From NCBI GenBank assembly GCA_022059125.1, contig JAEUWY010000005.1, positions 4,650,001 through 4,714,000 of the forward strand: a stretch of DNA of 64,000 nt, in the 5' to 3' direction. Shown one piece after another: positions 21,683 through 37,270 of the stretch. A program made the translations under genes and the position numbers. How positions within the stretch are numbered: position 1 is the first letter of the stretch; each line of letters opens with the position of its first letter. The notes below the pieces were generated by a model. The model ran no database searches. It saw nothing but the letters and a program-made list of their open reading frames with translations, and was not told the origin of the DNA. Source of the stretch: Corynespora cassiicola (taxonomy: Eukaryota; Ascomycota; Dothideomycetes; Pleosporales; Corynesporascaceae).

Positions 21683-23856
21683 TCACATCCCCTCCCCACC
21701 CCCCACCAAAAACGGATGCCCCGCAAGGTTCGTCCAAAACCCCTCCTCAAAGTCCTGCAAATCATAGCTATCCCAAGGCCTCCACTCTTCCTCCCCCGCC
21801 AAAACCGGCATCTGAACTCCCATATCCCCCGCCCCCTCCGCCCCTGCCCCTGCCCCTGCCCCTGCCCCGACCACCCCACCCCTCCCCAACTCCCTCGACA
21901 AAATCCTCTCCAACAAACTCTTAATCGTAAGTGCCGCCCGACTCAATAGCGCATAGTTCGGATCCTCCTCCCTAACCAACGTCCCACTCTCCACCTCGGC
22001 AACCACGACATGCAGATCCTGAATCACCTTGGCGACCGACACCTCCGCCTCGCCCACCACGGGAAACGGCAAGTGGAGCAGGGAGAGGCAGACAATGCCC
22101 GCGGCGGCGAGGCCGTAGTATGCGACCTTCCAGACGAGCGAGGTGCCCGAGTTTACGAGGGTCTGCTTCGCGATGATGGATTCGGCGACGACGGCGAGGA
22201 GGCGGGCGGAGATTGAGATGAGCGGGGCGTCGGGCTCGGGCATGTGCTGTTGGAGGGAGAGGGAGGTGAGGAAGTGGATATGTAGGTAGTTTAGGCGGGC
22301 GCTGGCGAGGAAGTCGCGTTCGAGGGGGCTGCAGTTGTGGGATTTTAGGGCGGTGGTGAGGCGGAAGTGGGCGGGGAGGGCGGCCCATTGGGCTTTGGCT
22401 CGCGACTGGATGGTTCTGAGATGAACAGTCAGCTTAGATAGATGGAGAGGTGCGTGGGATGGGCAAGGGGGACGGACTGAGCTTTTTGGACGCGGTCAGC
22501 GTGGGTTTTTTCGCGGAAGAGGTCGAGGGCTTCTTCTTTGAGGATGGCGCAGATGGAGGACCAACGGGTTTCGATTACAAAGTCGAAGGGTTCGTCTGGG
22601 GGCCAGATGAAGGGTTGCTGGGATGTGTTTGAGTATCCGCCGTTTTGGGCGCCGCCGGGGAGCTCGAAGTGGCAATATTTTGAGCTGGCGCGTGGAGGGC
22701 GCCCGAGGAAGATGGAGACGTTCTTATCTGCTGAATAGGCGCGGGCGAATGCAGCTTGCCTTAGCTCCCTCAGAAAATCCGGGACGGGTGTGCCTTGGAG
22801 GACTCTCTCGTGGTAGCCCAGGGCAAACAGCGAACTTACTACATCCCCGAGTCTTCGCCATGCGTGGTAACCTGGTGAATAAGCAAAGATGATGCGGATG
22901 TGAGTGTCAACTTACTTTGATCTCCGTCAATATGCGAATGGATGATCCAATTTTCATACTGTAGTAAGAGCTGAAGATCATTGAGACAGTCCAGAGAGAG
23001 CGAAATCTCCAGACAGCGATCAGAGTACTGCATAACACGCCGTCTAAAAATGCGCCTCTGCTCTTCAGTGCTGTAGATCGGCTCAAAACTCGCCAGGTCA
23101 ACGGCAGCCTGCGACACAGCAGCGAAAAAGATACCTAGGGTTTCCCATCGCGCGTTGTTGTGACAAAAGTTGGTGCAGTAAGTTTTCATGGTAGTTTCAG
23201 CATTTACAGTCAACGGACTGCATGATTGTTTAAAAAGGCTTCTCGATATCTCGACCGCCTCTTCAGCGCTCACAGTCGGTCGTCCGAAGATGGTTTGTAC
23301 AGTGGATGCGCATTGCTGTGTAAACGGCTTCACCAGGGCAAGATTTGCTCCTTTTGAGGTCCATGCTTCAACCAATCTAAAGCACAATTGAAGCTGGGGA
23401 AAGTGAGCGAGTTCGCCAATGAATTTCGCACCGTTGGCGATGTTTGCACCATCCGCCGATACCGCGCGCTGCTCGATATCATGATGGTCCGTGGGCGAAA
23501 AATGATCGAAGAGTGTCGTGTGGCTGGATGATCCTAGATACCCGGGATTCGGATACAGCCTGGGCGTTGCTGTCACATTCGGGAGCGATGTCTCAGTCTC
23601 AGAGCTGTGGGTCGAAGGTAGCCGCTCGCTGGCCAAGTCAGCCATGCCAGGCATTCTCGAAAAATACTGACACTGAGGACCGCTCTGAAGGAGCAATTGG
23701 TGTAAGTTGTTTTCGTCTTTTCTTGAATGGTGCGAGCCGATAAACGCAGCTGTCTGCTCGATTTCTATTGCGACATCGCGAACATACCGGTCGTGAGTGA
23801 TCGCACGCCAATTTAGAGGATCGGCAGGGCTCGCACGCGGCTAATCGGCTTGCCAT
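21683..23856 (-). CDS. Zn2Cys6 transcription factor
   Basis: Nuclear binuclear zinc-cluster regulator. Four minus-strand exons join in frame: 23856-23672, 23628-22916, 22871-22478, 22415-21683 (674 residues). The cluster is at residues 8-37 with spacing Cx2Cx6Cx6Cx2Cx8C. It is followed by a basic KKRRK patch. The remainder is helical and of the size usual for fungal regulatory domains. The C-terminus holds a Gly-Ala repeat coded by a GGGGCA-type repeat. It lies tail to tail with the decarboxylase and 375 bases from the end of the aminotransferase gene, between two enzymes of one pathway. Yeast Aro80, also Zn2Cys6, activates the aminotransferase ARO9 and decarboxylase ARO10; the position suggests a similar job here. 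Orthology to Aro80 is not shown. The promoter carries the same CGG heptamer, suggesting autoregulation. Confidence 0.88.
21841..21870. repeat. CCCCTG hexamer repeat inside the Zn2Cys6 gene
   Basis: About five copies of CCCCTG on the + strand (CAGGGG on the sense strand) code for an alternating Gly-Ala tract. The sense mRNA is G-rich and could fold into a quadruplex. Confidence 0.8.
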
Positions 23857-23924
23857 AACATGAATCGCTATATGCCGACCTGTGCACGCAACGCATCACT
23901 GGCTGTTTGTCGAATGCAGTGCTA

Positions 23925-24177
23925 TCGGAGTAGAATTTGGTCGATGACTAAGCACACGCCGACTTCGGACGGCCTCCACATCATTCACCATGCTGCAACG
24001 AGAGACCCTACTCAAGAATTCCGCTCACGTCCTAGAATTCAATGGCATTAATTACATTGTTTGGGATTTGAATTACCAAGTATAATCTACAAGACGTCCC
24101 ATTCCCACAAATCATGGACGTCACATCTCTCCGACACCGGCATCTAGTGTCGGCGTGTCGCGACACAATCACTCCGA
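23925..24177. promoter_or_regulatory. four copies of TCGG[A/C]GT upstream of the Zn2Cys6 gene
   Basis: Exact copies lie at 23925-23931 (+), 23956-23962 (-), 24150-24156 (+) and 24171-24177 (-). A near match (TCGGAGA, minus strand) begins at 24128. They fall in the 375-base gap between the regulator's ATG (23856) and the stop of the aminotransferase (24232), that is, in the regulator's own promoter. Two copies point inward in each pair, with spacings that differ. Confidence 0.6.
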
Positions 24178-24231
24178 CGAGCAAGACAGCCGGAACAAGA
24201 CTCTGCACCACCCCTTTGTGCAAGCGTCGAC

Positions 24232-25850
24232 TCACTCAATGCCCATCTCTGACTTGACTGCTTCCGCAAACTGTGCAATGGCTTGGTCAAGCGACTCCGC
24301 AGGCGCAGCAGCAAACGTCAGCCGAAACCTCATCTCAGGCCCTGTCGCAGGCGGACCAGCCGAAAACCAGCTCCCCTTTGCGACAACCACACCATTGGCT
24401 CTGGCCCTCTGGTAAATTCTCTCTTCAACGCCCTGGAACAATGCTTTTCGTTCGCCATTCACGATGCCGTTGGTGCGCCTGTCTGGCAGTGCAACGCGCA
24501 CCCAGAGGAACATGCCCACCGACGGAACGTCCCATGAACAGACCTGCAGAGGCAGATAGCGTGTGCATGCCGAGATCAACACGTCTCTTCGTTGACGATA
24601 TCGATACGACAGGGTCGCGAGCCAGTGGAGAAAGCCGTCGTGGCCCCACTGGACATCCAATAATTTATGCAGGGCTACCTGCGAGAAGCCGCTAGGTGCC
24701 ATACTGCTGAAGGTCGTCTGCAAGAGGAACTTTTCCACCACTTGGGAGGAGGCGGTTAGCCATCCGATGCGAAGGCCTGGGGCGAGGTACTTGGAAAGGG
24801 TTAGTGAGCCGATCTTTGCAAAGGTTTGGGAGATGAACGTACCTTGGAGGTCGAATCGAGACGGACTACACGTCCGGATACGTCCAAAGAGAGATATGAA
24901 GGCGGCAAGTGTTCCAAGTATTCTTCGATGGATGCTGCTGCACTGGGCTCATGCGTTTTCCCAGTACTATCTAATCGCAGAAAGTAGTAAGGGTCATCCT
25001 CAATGATGAGGAGGTTGTGCCGTTCAGCGACCTGATAGATGGCCTTCCGCCTGTCGGCCGATTGGGTGAAGCTGGTGGGATTCTGGCCACTTGGAATCGT
25101 GTAGAGTAGGGTTGGTTTCCGACCTCGCCTCGAGTCCCAGGAATCCAGCTTCTCATCCAAGTCGCCGGGAAGAAGGCCCTCGCTGTCCATCTTGATACCC
25201 TGAATGTTGATGCCCAGAGGCCGGATCGCCTCCAGGGTACCCGTATATGTGTATTCCTCCATGAGGATCCAATCGCCGCGCTCACAGAACATCCGGAATA
25301 GAGAGTCAAGAGCTACAGTCGTGCCACTCGTGATGCAGCTTTCCCAGTCAAAGTATGGCGGATCGTGAATCATTTCGACATGCTCGGTAACGAAACGGAG
25401 GAGCTGCGGTGAGCCCACAGGCTGGCCGTAGTTTAGAATGCTCGAAAGGTCAAAGTCATCTTCTCCCTTCGAACATGTAAATCCAGTACCAGAGGATGGA
25501 ATCCCGGTCGAATCTTGTGTTTGGAAGGTCATCGAATCCCAAGGGAAGAATTCGGGGTGGGGCCTCGCTGTGCCGAGAGCGATCGAGACAAGGGGCTTCT
25601 CTGAAGGATCTGGCTTCGAGACGTTCGTAGAGTCTTTAAGCGTTGAACCAAGCCTACTGCGACTCTCGAGGTTGAAGAATGTGTCCCATCGTTTGGCTTC
25701 TGGCCGGCTGTCTGATCTCCCATGGATCTTGAATGGCCACGACGAGGTGACAGGCGCAGAACCCTTTGGCAAGGGATCTGAAATTGCTCGATTCTCTTTT
25801 ATCTGTATAATCTTCTTTTGAATCATGTTGAATGTATGAACAAACGCCAA
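24232..25850 (-). CDS. class I/II aminotransferase, aromatic (Aro8/Aro9-like)
   Basis: PLP-dependent transaminase that swaps an amino acid for its 2-oxo acid. Two minus-strand exons, 25850-24843 and 24789-24232, give 521 residues. The 53-base intron has GTACGT, CTAAC and AAG signals and falls directly after the codon of the PLP-binding lysine (STSK, Lys336), giving STSK-YLAPGLRIGW. Other family motifs: SGTTVALDSL, TIPSGQNPT, IIEDDPYYFLR and the carboxylate-binding arginine in MRFRLTF. The overall pattern is that of the fungal aromatic / aminoadipate-type aminotransferases. It is on the same strand as the Zn2Cys6 gene and upstream of it. With the nearby decarboxylase it would cover the first two Ehrlich steps. 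Its promoter also carries the TCGG[A/C]GT elements. The substrate range cannot be fixed from sequence. Confidence 0.9.
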
Positions 25851-26567
25851 GCTGGCTGAGGTATTGTTTCAATTGTGATACGGTTGTGATCGTGAGAAGC
25901 TCAATCGTGGGGTAATATGTTCGTGCTACTTATAACATAACTACATGACTGAACCCTGTAGTAAATTCGGCGAGAACTTACGGCTTGTTCGTTTACTTGC
26001 ACACTTGTAGTGCTGTCGGAGTGTGCGCTTACGCCCATTTTCGGCGAAGGTGGTATCGGCGTAATGGTTCGGCGCGCTGTCGGCGCAACTCCCCCCAACA
26101 ATCGTTTTTTTCCGTCGGAAATCCACACAGGATGCGAAAGGAGATATTTACTGCGTATCATTAGTAACAAGAATGGAATCGAATAGTAAGGACCAGTGGA
26201 TAGGCCCAGTATCTAGACAGATGATGTAATTTGCCAGCAGCAGTGGTTGAGGAAGACATTTAGCCTCAGAGAACTGCGATATCATAGGAGTAATTAGAAG
26301 CTGTGCTAAAATTTCTAGGATAACCATCAACTGTTCATGATATTTCTCCCCAGAATCCAGTGTAGCCCAGCATCAATTGATTCCTCTGAAATTAAAAAGT
26401 CTGATGTTTTATCGACAACGCGTGCCTCTTGTCGAATGATACGATACATCTAAGGTTCTCTTAAACTTATCATGAAAACATAGTATTGTGTACTACGCTA
26501 TTATCTTTCGAAAACATTATTATTAATGATGATTTCGCGAAAGGAGTAATAATCCTCAATACTCTCG
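25851..26567. other. intergenic, 0.7 kb, aminotransferase promoter
   Basis: This holds the CGG-element group at 26016-26083 close to the aminotransferase start, then AT-rich DNA without a recognisable gene. Confidence 0.5.
26016..26083. promoter_or_regulatory. CGG-element array upstream of the aminotransferase
   Basis: Exact TCGG[A/C]GT copies lie at 26016-26022 and 26056-26062. Near copies TCGGCGA (26041), TCGGCGC (26069) and TCGGCGC (26080) fall between and after them. Five CGG triplets, all in the same orientation, fall within 70 bases, about 165-235 bases upstream of the aminotransferase ATG. This fits an array bound by a Zn2Cys6 protein. Confidence 0.6.
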
Positions 26568-26938
26568 TTATATCGCTAAAAACACACCTGCAACCGTGCC
26601 TAATGCCAATGCGGCCTGATGAATTTAGACTATAGCTTTCAAATTGCTTGTTAGACATTGGGTTGGCTTACTGTTGCTGCCCTTCCAACACCCCGACCTA
26701 TTCTTTCACTCTCACTCCCTGAGCAAATTGTGGTAAACGATGCCTTCAATGAGCTTGTACTAGTCGGTTCTTCTTCTTTTACTTTATGAACGGCATCGTC
26801 TTTGTTGTTTACTGGTATGGTGCGACAAGTTGGTGGAAGGGGCTTGGGATCGTAGCTCAAGTCCGGAGTCTCGACTTCAGGTGGTTTTATGGTTCTTCCA
26901 AGGGCGATTGGAACGAGAATAAAATAGCAGAGACGCAT
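26568..26938 (-). CDS. possible small secreted GPI-type protein
   Basis: Exon 1 (26938-26672) starts with a hydrophobic leader MRLCYFILVPIALG and continues as a polar, Ser/Glu-rich chain with two cysteines. A donor GTAAGC at 26671, branch TCTAAC and acceptor at 26616 join it in frame to exon 2 (26615-26568), which codes only for AALALGTVAGVFLAI and a stop. The joined product of 104 residues has the layout of a GPI-anchored secreted peptide: N-terminal signal, polar body and hydrophobic tail. If the intron is not real, the frame stops at 26651 and the tail is lost. I recognise no family. It lies in AT-rich, gene-poor DNA, as many small secreted fungal proteins do. Confidence 0.4.
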
Positions 26939-28525
26939 TATGACGCGGTTTTGTTATAGAAGAGTATAGAGTAACAAATTAAGGCCTTCTGTGTGATGCT
27001 TGCTGGGCCACTTTCATGATGAGTTAGTGGGCTCGATTGATATAAGTACCATTCTAAGCGAACGCCTTGGAGTGTAAACCTTGTTCGGTGACCCAGATGT
27101 TTGCTAAAGAACCGAACACCTAGAGTATTCTAGTCCTAGAATTGCATCTTCCAAGCCCGACCTACAGCCTTTGATCAGATAAGGCAGTCTTGGTGCTACT
27201 TAAACCTTCCATATGCACCTCGCTTACGGCTTTAGGACGTGAACTCGAGAAAATGTGTTTCACTTTAGATTTATATTGTGATCTAGACGAGAACATGCGA
27301 TCTTTGCTTGGTTGTGTTGGTCTCTATGAGGCTGGGGTTCATGTCTGGGCACGGGGCTGATGGTCTCGGCCCCTCAGCTGAACTGAATAGCCTGAGCTTC
27401 TTCGCTAGCGCATCGCAATTCGCAATTCGTAATCCAAAATCTGTGGCTATAGATGGGTGCCAGAAATAGAAAGCCATGCATTCAGGTAGGTGTCTGCGAT
27501 CTATATATGAGGTTTAACAAAGTTCATGATATCGATTTGGTGTTTTATTCTGTTGTTAGGGCCAAATTTACGAGGATGGTTGCCTTGAGGATGTTCAATT
27601 TCCCTTGGTTCCGCTCAAAAAAAATATTATTAATTACACGTTTACCTTCTTTTTATGAATGGTATGTAGGTCGCCGTGTGAGACAGCCAGCTATCAATTA
27701 CTACAAAACACAGACCAGAGATTCTTGCGTTTAAATTTAAAACTAGGAGTATCGAGGTATATTGCAGATAAGAAATCCTATTGTCGCTACTAGCCTCGCC
27801 GCACCCACTTTGTGGGGGATTCTTGCTAAGTGTTGATAAGCACCTAGTTTTATTGCATTAGTAACGAATGAACTTTTTTCGTTTTCCAAACCTTATATCA
27901 AGATCCGCCCTGAAAATCACCGGTACAGCCCTAAAAATCACATTCAGCTTAGTTACTAGAAACGGATTTTGTTGCTCCCGATGGTCCAATCTAAACGTAC
28001 CAGTATCAGCCTAGTGATTATAACATGGTCTAGGGCGCAGGCTGAGCTGTTTTGGTCAAGTTTTCGAGGATCTATACGTCAGTTGAGATGGGGAACCAGA
28101 GCGCTACAGCCAGATGGCTGGCGTCGTGTGCAACATCTGGAAGTCGGAATTGGCATAGCCACGCACTAGGTTAGAAACGGCACAGATATACATTATAGGC
28201 CTATAGAACGCCGACGGTATACGGACTAAATATCAAATCAACTACAAGGCGGCGACAAGCCCGGCACGCTCCAAATTAATCACAGGGATTCCCCACAGCT
28301 GGAACGGCTTGCTCCCCGCCGCGGGCCGCTCAGGGGCCCCTATACAGTCTACAAGTCCTCGGACCGAGGGTAGCGCCCAGTGATTCCGGGCCCACTACTC
28401 CATATCACAAGACAATCCTAGCGTAAAGCATACTCAAATGAGATGACGTGACATAAACATATATATCTCAACATTGTCATAATCATCAGAAGTGAACATT
28501 TTGCAGACTTATTTTGATGTGAGTG
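26939..28525. other. AT-rich gene-poor stretch, 1.6 kb
   Basis: AT-rich with many short broken frames and no recognisable gene, tRNA or transposon. A GC-rich patch lies at about 28250-28410. One TCGGCGT element (minus strand) lies at 28208-28214. It may be mutation-degraded repeat DNA, but I cannot identify a parent element. Confidence 0.45.
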
Positions 28526-29556
28526 ATGGAACTAGCTGTGAAACCGATCATTTATGGATATCCTTTATCTGCCTTCACATGGAAAGTGTGGTGGTATCTA
28601 TGGTTGCGTGGGATACCTTATGATGATTGTGTACGTACTATCCCCCTCACTAAAATTAAATTAAGCTTAGAATGCATCAGTTGCAACCCACCATCTCGCC
28701 TCGCCCGGATCCTATAGCTATTGGCGTGAACCATCGGAGGGTGCCCATTATGGCAATTGGAAAAGATGTTTATTGCGATTCCCGTCTAATTCTAGCAAAG
28801 CTAGAAGAACTTTACCCGGATAACAGAATCGGCCCAAAAACCCCATCAGATGCAGGCATTTGCAAACTGCTAGAGAGCTGGTCTGGAGATGGAGGTGTCA
28901 TTATCAACGTCACAAAGGTGTATCCCTTCTGGGATCTCGAAGAATTCAAGGATAAAGATTTCTTGGAAGATCGACGAAAGCTCTTAGGGGTCGATTTGAC
29001 CTTCGAGTACATGCAAGGAGAACGACCACATGGGGTACAGCATTTGCGCCAAGCTTTCGAGATGCTAGAGACGACATTCCTGGCCGATGATCGCAAATGG
29101 ATTCTCGGGAGCGACGAACCGACCCTCGCAGATATCCAAGGCGTCTGGCCTTTGCATTGGGTCGCAGTTAATCCGCACATGTTGAGCGGTCTGGGATTGC
29201 CAAAGGAATACATATCTGAGAAGCAGTTCCCAAACACTTTCGCTTGGATAAAGCGATTTGACAAAGAAGTAGAAAAGAGGCGATCTCAATGCCCGATTCC
29301 GACCGTCCTCGAAGGGAAAATTGCCAGTGATCGGACTCTCAACAGCTCTGCCCCGACTGAGTCCACGGCAGTTTCCAATGATCTTCTAGGGCTTAAGACT
29401 GGTGACAAAGTTGAAGTTTTTCCTACGGACTACGCATCTGACCATAAGGATGAAGGCCACCTCGTCGGACTTACAATGACGGAAGTAGTCATATGCAACT
29501 CAAAAGGACTTCACCTTCATTTTCCTCGCTGGAACTTCCGCATTGAAAAGCTATGA
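28526..29556 (+). CDS. glutathione S-transferase-like protein
   Basis: Two exons, 28526-28630 and 28681-29556, give 326 residues. The ATG at 28526 opens the frame; the codon before it is GTG. The intron (GTACGT ... CATCAG) is placed so that residues 31-45 read GIPYDDC-LQPTISPRP, which matches the fungal GST-like family; the earlier acceptor at 28670 would break the frame. The N-terminal thioredoxin-like part includes IIYGYPLSAFTWKV and RRVPIMAIGKDVYCDSRLIL. A helical GST C-terminal part follows, with DEPTLADIQGVWPLHW. After about residue 265 there is an extra segment, LLGLKTGDKVEVFP ... HFPRWNF, seen in this subfamily. Likely a cytosolic detoxification or redox protein; substrate unknown. Confidence 0.8.
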
Positions 29557-30265
29557 ACTTTTCTACTAAGAAAGATGTATTTTCGCGTTAATTCATATGG
29601 AAGTTCTTCTGTTAACAGTAGAAAAGAGAGTCTCTTTGTCTTACCTATTGAATCAATGTCAAGTTGTATGCTTTTGAAGCGGATATCCTATTATGTGATA
29701 TGTACGGGAGCGACTCTAATTACACACCCTAATATTAAGCTGCATGGGAATTTATGTGCGAGTTTTACTTTGATATGGAACAATGTAGCATATGAAGATT
29801 AGCATTATATGAGCATTTGCACCAGCTAACTGTAAAATTTCCATGTTACATAATAGGTTATGAGATGAAGCTAATGTATTGAAATCTCCTTGAGCCCTAA
29901 ACGAAAAAAGAATAATCTTAGGCATGAGAGCGTCTGCAACTCACTCTAAAGTGTCACGCTATACATTGTGCCAAAAAGGGGCTTAGGTTCTAGCTCTGTA
30001 GTTGCCTTTTTGAGCTTAGGTAGCACTAGCAAGGTGTACGTACAAACAAAGGGGTATCACGAAGCGGAAGCTCATAAGCCACTACCCGGCTGAAAATACG
30101 ATATACGATGCCGAGCGATCCAATCACCCGACGAGTGCCAGAGGTGTGTTCTGTAGTTGCATAAATTTAATTCTCTGAAGTTCTAATATCTAATAAAGTG
30201 TTGGAGCGGTTTAAACACAGCTGAAAATGCTACGTGATAAATTATCGAATAAAATACTTTGAGCA
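29557..30265. other. intergenic, 0.7 kb
   Basis: AT-rich 3' flanks of two convergent genes. I see no further feature. Confidence 0.5.
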
Positions 30266-31464
30266 TTATATAAATAATATGGAGAGAAGTGTTACTGAGA
30301 TTACTCCAAATATAGGCTGTAGCGTTTTAGCTCCCGCGGAGGCAGCATTCCATGTTAGAACGTGAGTGCATTCAGAGACCGGTGTTGGATTGATCTCCTT
30401 CTTGAGCCCTGTTGCTGTGTAGCCAGTCGATGCTGTGGCTGTCGCTTGGTCTACTATGCCCGCGTTGATATTTGCGCACATATCTGCACCAAGTTTCGTC
30501 TCATTCTTGACAACGTCAATACCAGAGAACAAGCCTGCAAGTTTATGGTAGCCCTGGGCATAGAAGAAATCGTAACAGGTATATGCAGCGTCGTCGACCA
30601 AAGCCGGGGCAAGTGTGGAAAATGCCACGTTCTGCTCGCCTTCAGAAATGACCGTGGGGTTCGGGACAGACGTCGTGAGCGGTGCGATAGAGCAGTAGCG
30701 TGCTTCTGTCGTGGGGGTATAACAGGCGCACGAAGCCTGATCGGTAGGATGAAGGTCGTAAAACGACGGCGTTGCCGAAGCACATGAGGAGATGATGCGA
30801 GCATAGTCTGTGCATGCTGCGAAAGAGCTCGTAGGTAGAGTAGTCGTAGGAGAAACTACCAGGGTCAGTTATAGAGATGAACTTGGAGCGACACCAACTT
30901 ACATGCTCCTTCTTTGGACGTGCAAGCTTCCGTGACCCCTGGTGGATAGCTCGCGGTCGTGTACCATGGATCTTCGGTCGCAGATACTGAAGTAGCAGAA
31001 GGAGTGCAAGTGGGCGCTTGGAGGATATCCCCCATCACCTCCCGTAGAACTTCAGCGCTATTAGAGCCGTTGGTGGTGTTGAGACCGCGCTCCAGTATTC
31101 CCATAACATCTTGTATCTGTTCTTGTGCTGGGATAGGATCTTCGTCCCAAAGTGGCTCGTAGTAATAGCTGGTATCTGAGATATAAGATGGATTGTAGTA
31201 GGGAGTACCGGGAATGTTAGGCCGCCAGGGTCTTCCAGCAGAACTACTGCTGCCTCCACTTCCACTACCACCTCCCCCTCTACCTCCGCCACTCCCTCCG
31301 CTGCCACCTCGACCTCCGCCTCCTGCACCTCCCCCACCTCTACCGCCACCGCTACTGCCTCCACCACTGCTTCCTCCTCCACCTCCTCCGCCGCCACCAC
31401 CCTTAGGTGTTGCCAGACAAAATGTAGGGCATAAGCTAAGTGCTAAGAAGGTAAAGAGATGCAT
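30266..31464 (-). CDS. secreted glycine-rich protein with GPI-type tail
   Basis: Two minus-strand exons, 31464-30903 and 30855-30266, join in frame through a 47-base intron (GTAAGT, CTGAC, TAG) to give 383 residues. The signal peptide is MHLFTFLALSLCPTFCLA. It is followed by a Gly/Ser-rich block of about 65 residues, then a cysteine-containing globular part (about residues 85-360). The C-terminus is a small-residue stretch (WNAASAGAK) followed by a hydrophobic tail LQPIFGVISVTLLSILFI, a typical GPI-attachment signal. It is probably a wall or plasma-membrane surface protein. I do not recognise the globular part. Reading exon 1 alone stops after the donor and loses the tail. Confidence 0.7.
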
Positions 31465-31815
31465 TTTGAGAAAGCCAATGGAGAACCACTTAGTGTCACC
31501 TTGAAGACCATGATATATCTCTTCAGAATTCGCCCGCGGGGCTCAGCCTAATCCGCGTGAAGCATCAGCCACGATAAGGCTGTCCATAAATGTCGGCCGT
31601 AATACGGGATACTCAATGCGAGACAGGCGGAGTAAAAACCCTCGAATAATGTGAAGGAACGGAGAGAACCCCTTGGGGCCGAAAATCCTGCCGCCACAGG
31701 CAACCATGCTCAAAACACGACCCCTGATTGTGATGTGCGCTGCATGACTTGATAGCACAGCCTCGTTCAGGTGGAGCCCAGTCGCAACCACGTGATGTTT
31801 TAGGTCATCGCCGAA

Positions 31816-31829
31816 CTATCACGTGATAG
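31816..31829. promoter_or_regulatory. palindromic CACGTG E-box
   Basis: CTATCACGTGATAG is a perfect 14-base palindrome around CACGTG, the core bound by bHLH factors such as Cbf1 and Pho4 types. A second CACGTGAT lies 27 bases upstream at 31789. Confidence 0.5.
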
Positions 31830-32132
31830 CATAGGTCAATGCTGAGCAATACGTCATGCTATCGCAGTTCATAGATTCCGGGGGCCAAGAAGGCTGCACA
31901 GATTCGATACGGGAAAAGGTTTGTGCGAGTGGCTGATAAACCTTGGAAGCTGATGAGGTTTGTTGCTGTCGCCTGACAGTCTCTGACGAACCCCAGCACA
32001 TATGGAGATCGTTTTACTTCGCAGTCATAATGGCCAAAATTTCATCTCAAGGCTGTTTCGGCTCATCCGCGCATGATTGACGAGCAGTAAAGAGGAGGCC
32101 GACAGCTGATGCTGGAGCGAGACTTGGGATGA

Positions 32133-37270
<5,138 letters not shown>

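Noticed and set aside
25851..31540. The AT-rich stretch as a RIP-mutated transposon island.
   Set aside because: AT-richness is visible, but no parent element or terminal repeats can be identified by eye. A RIP-index calculation and repeat search would be needed, so it is described only as AT-rich and gene-poor.
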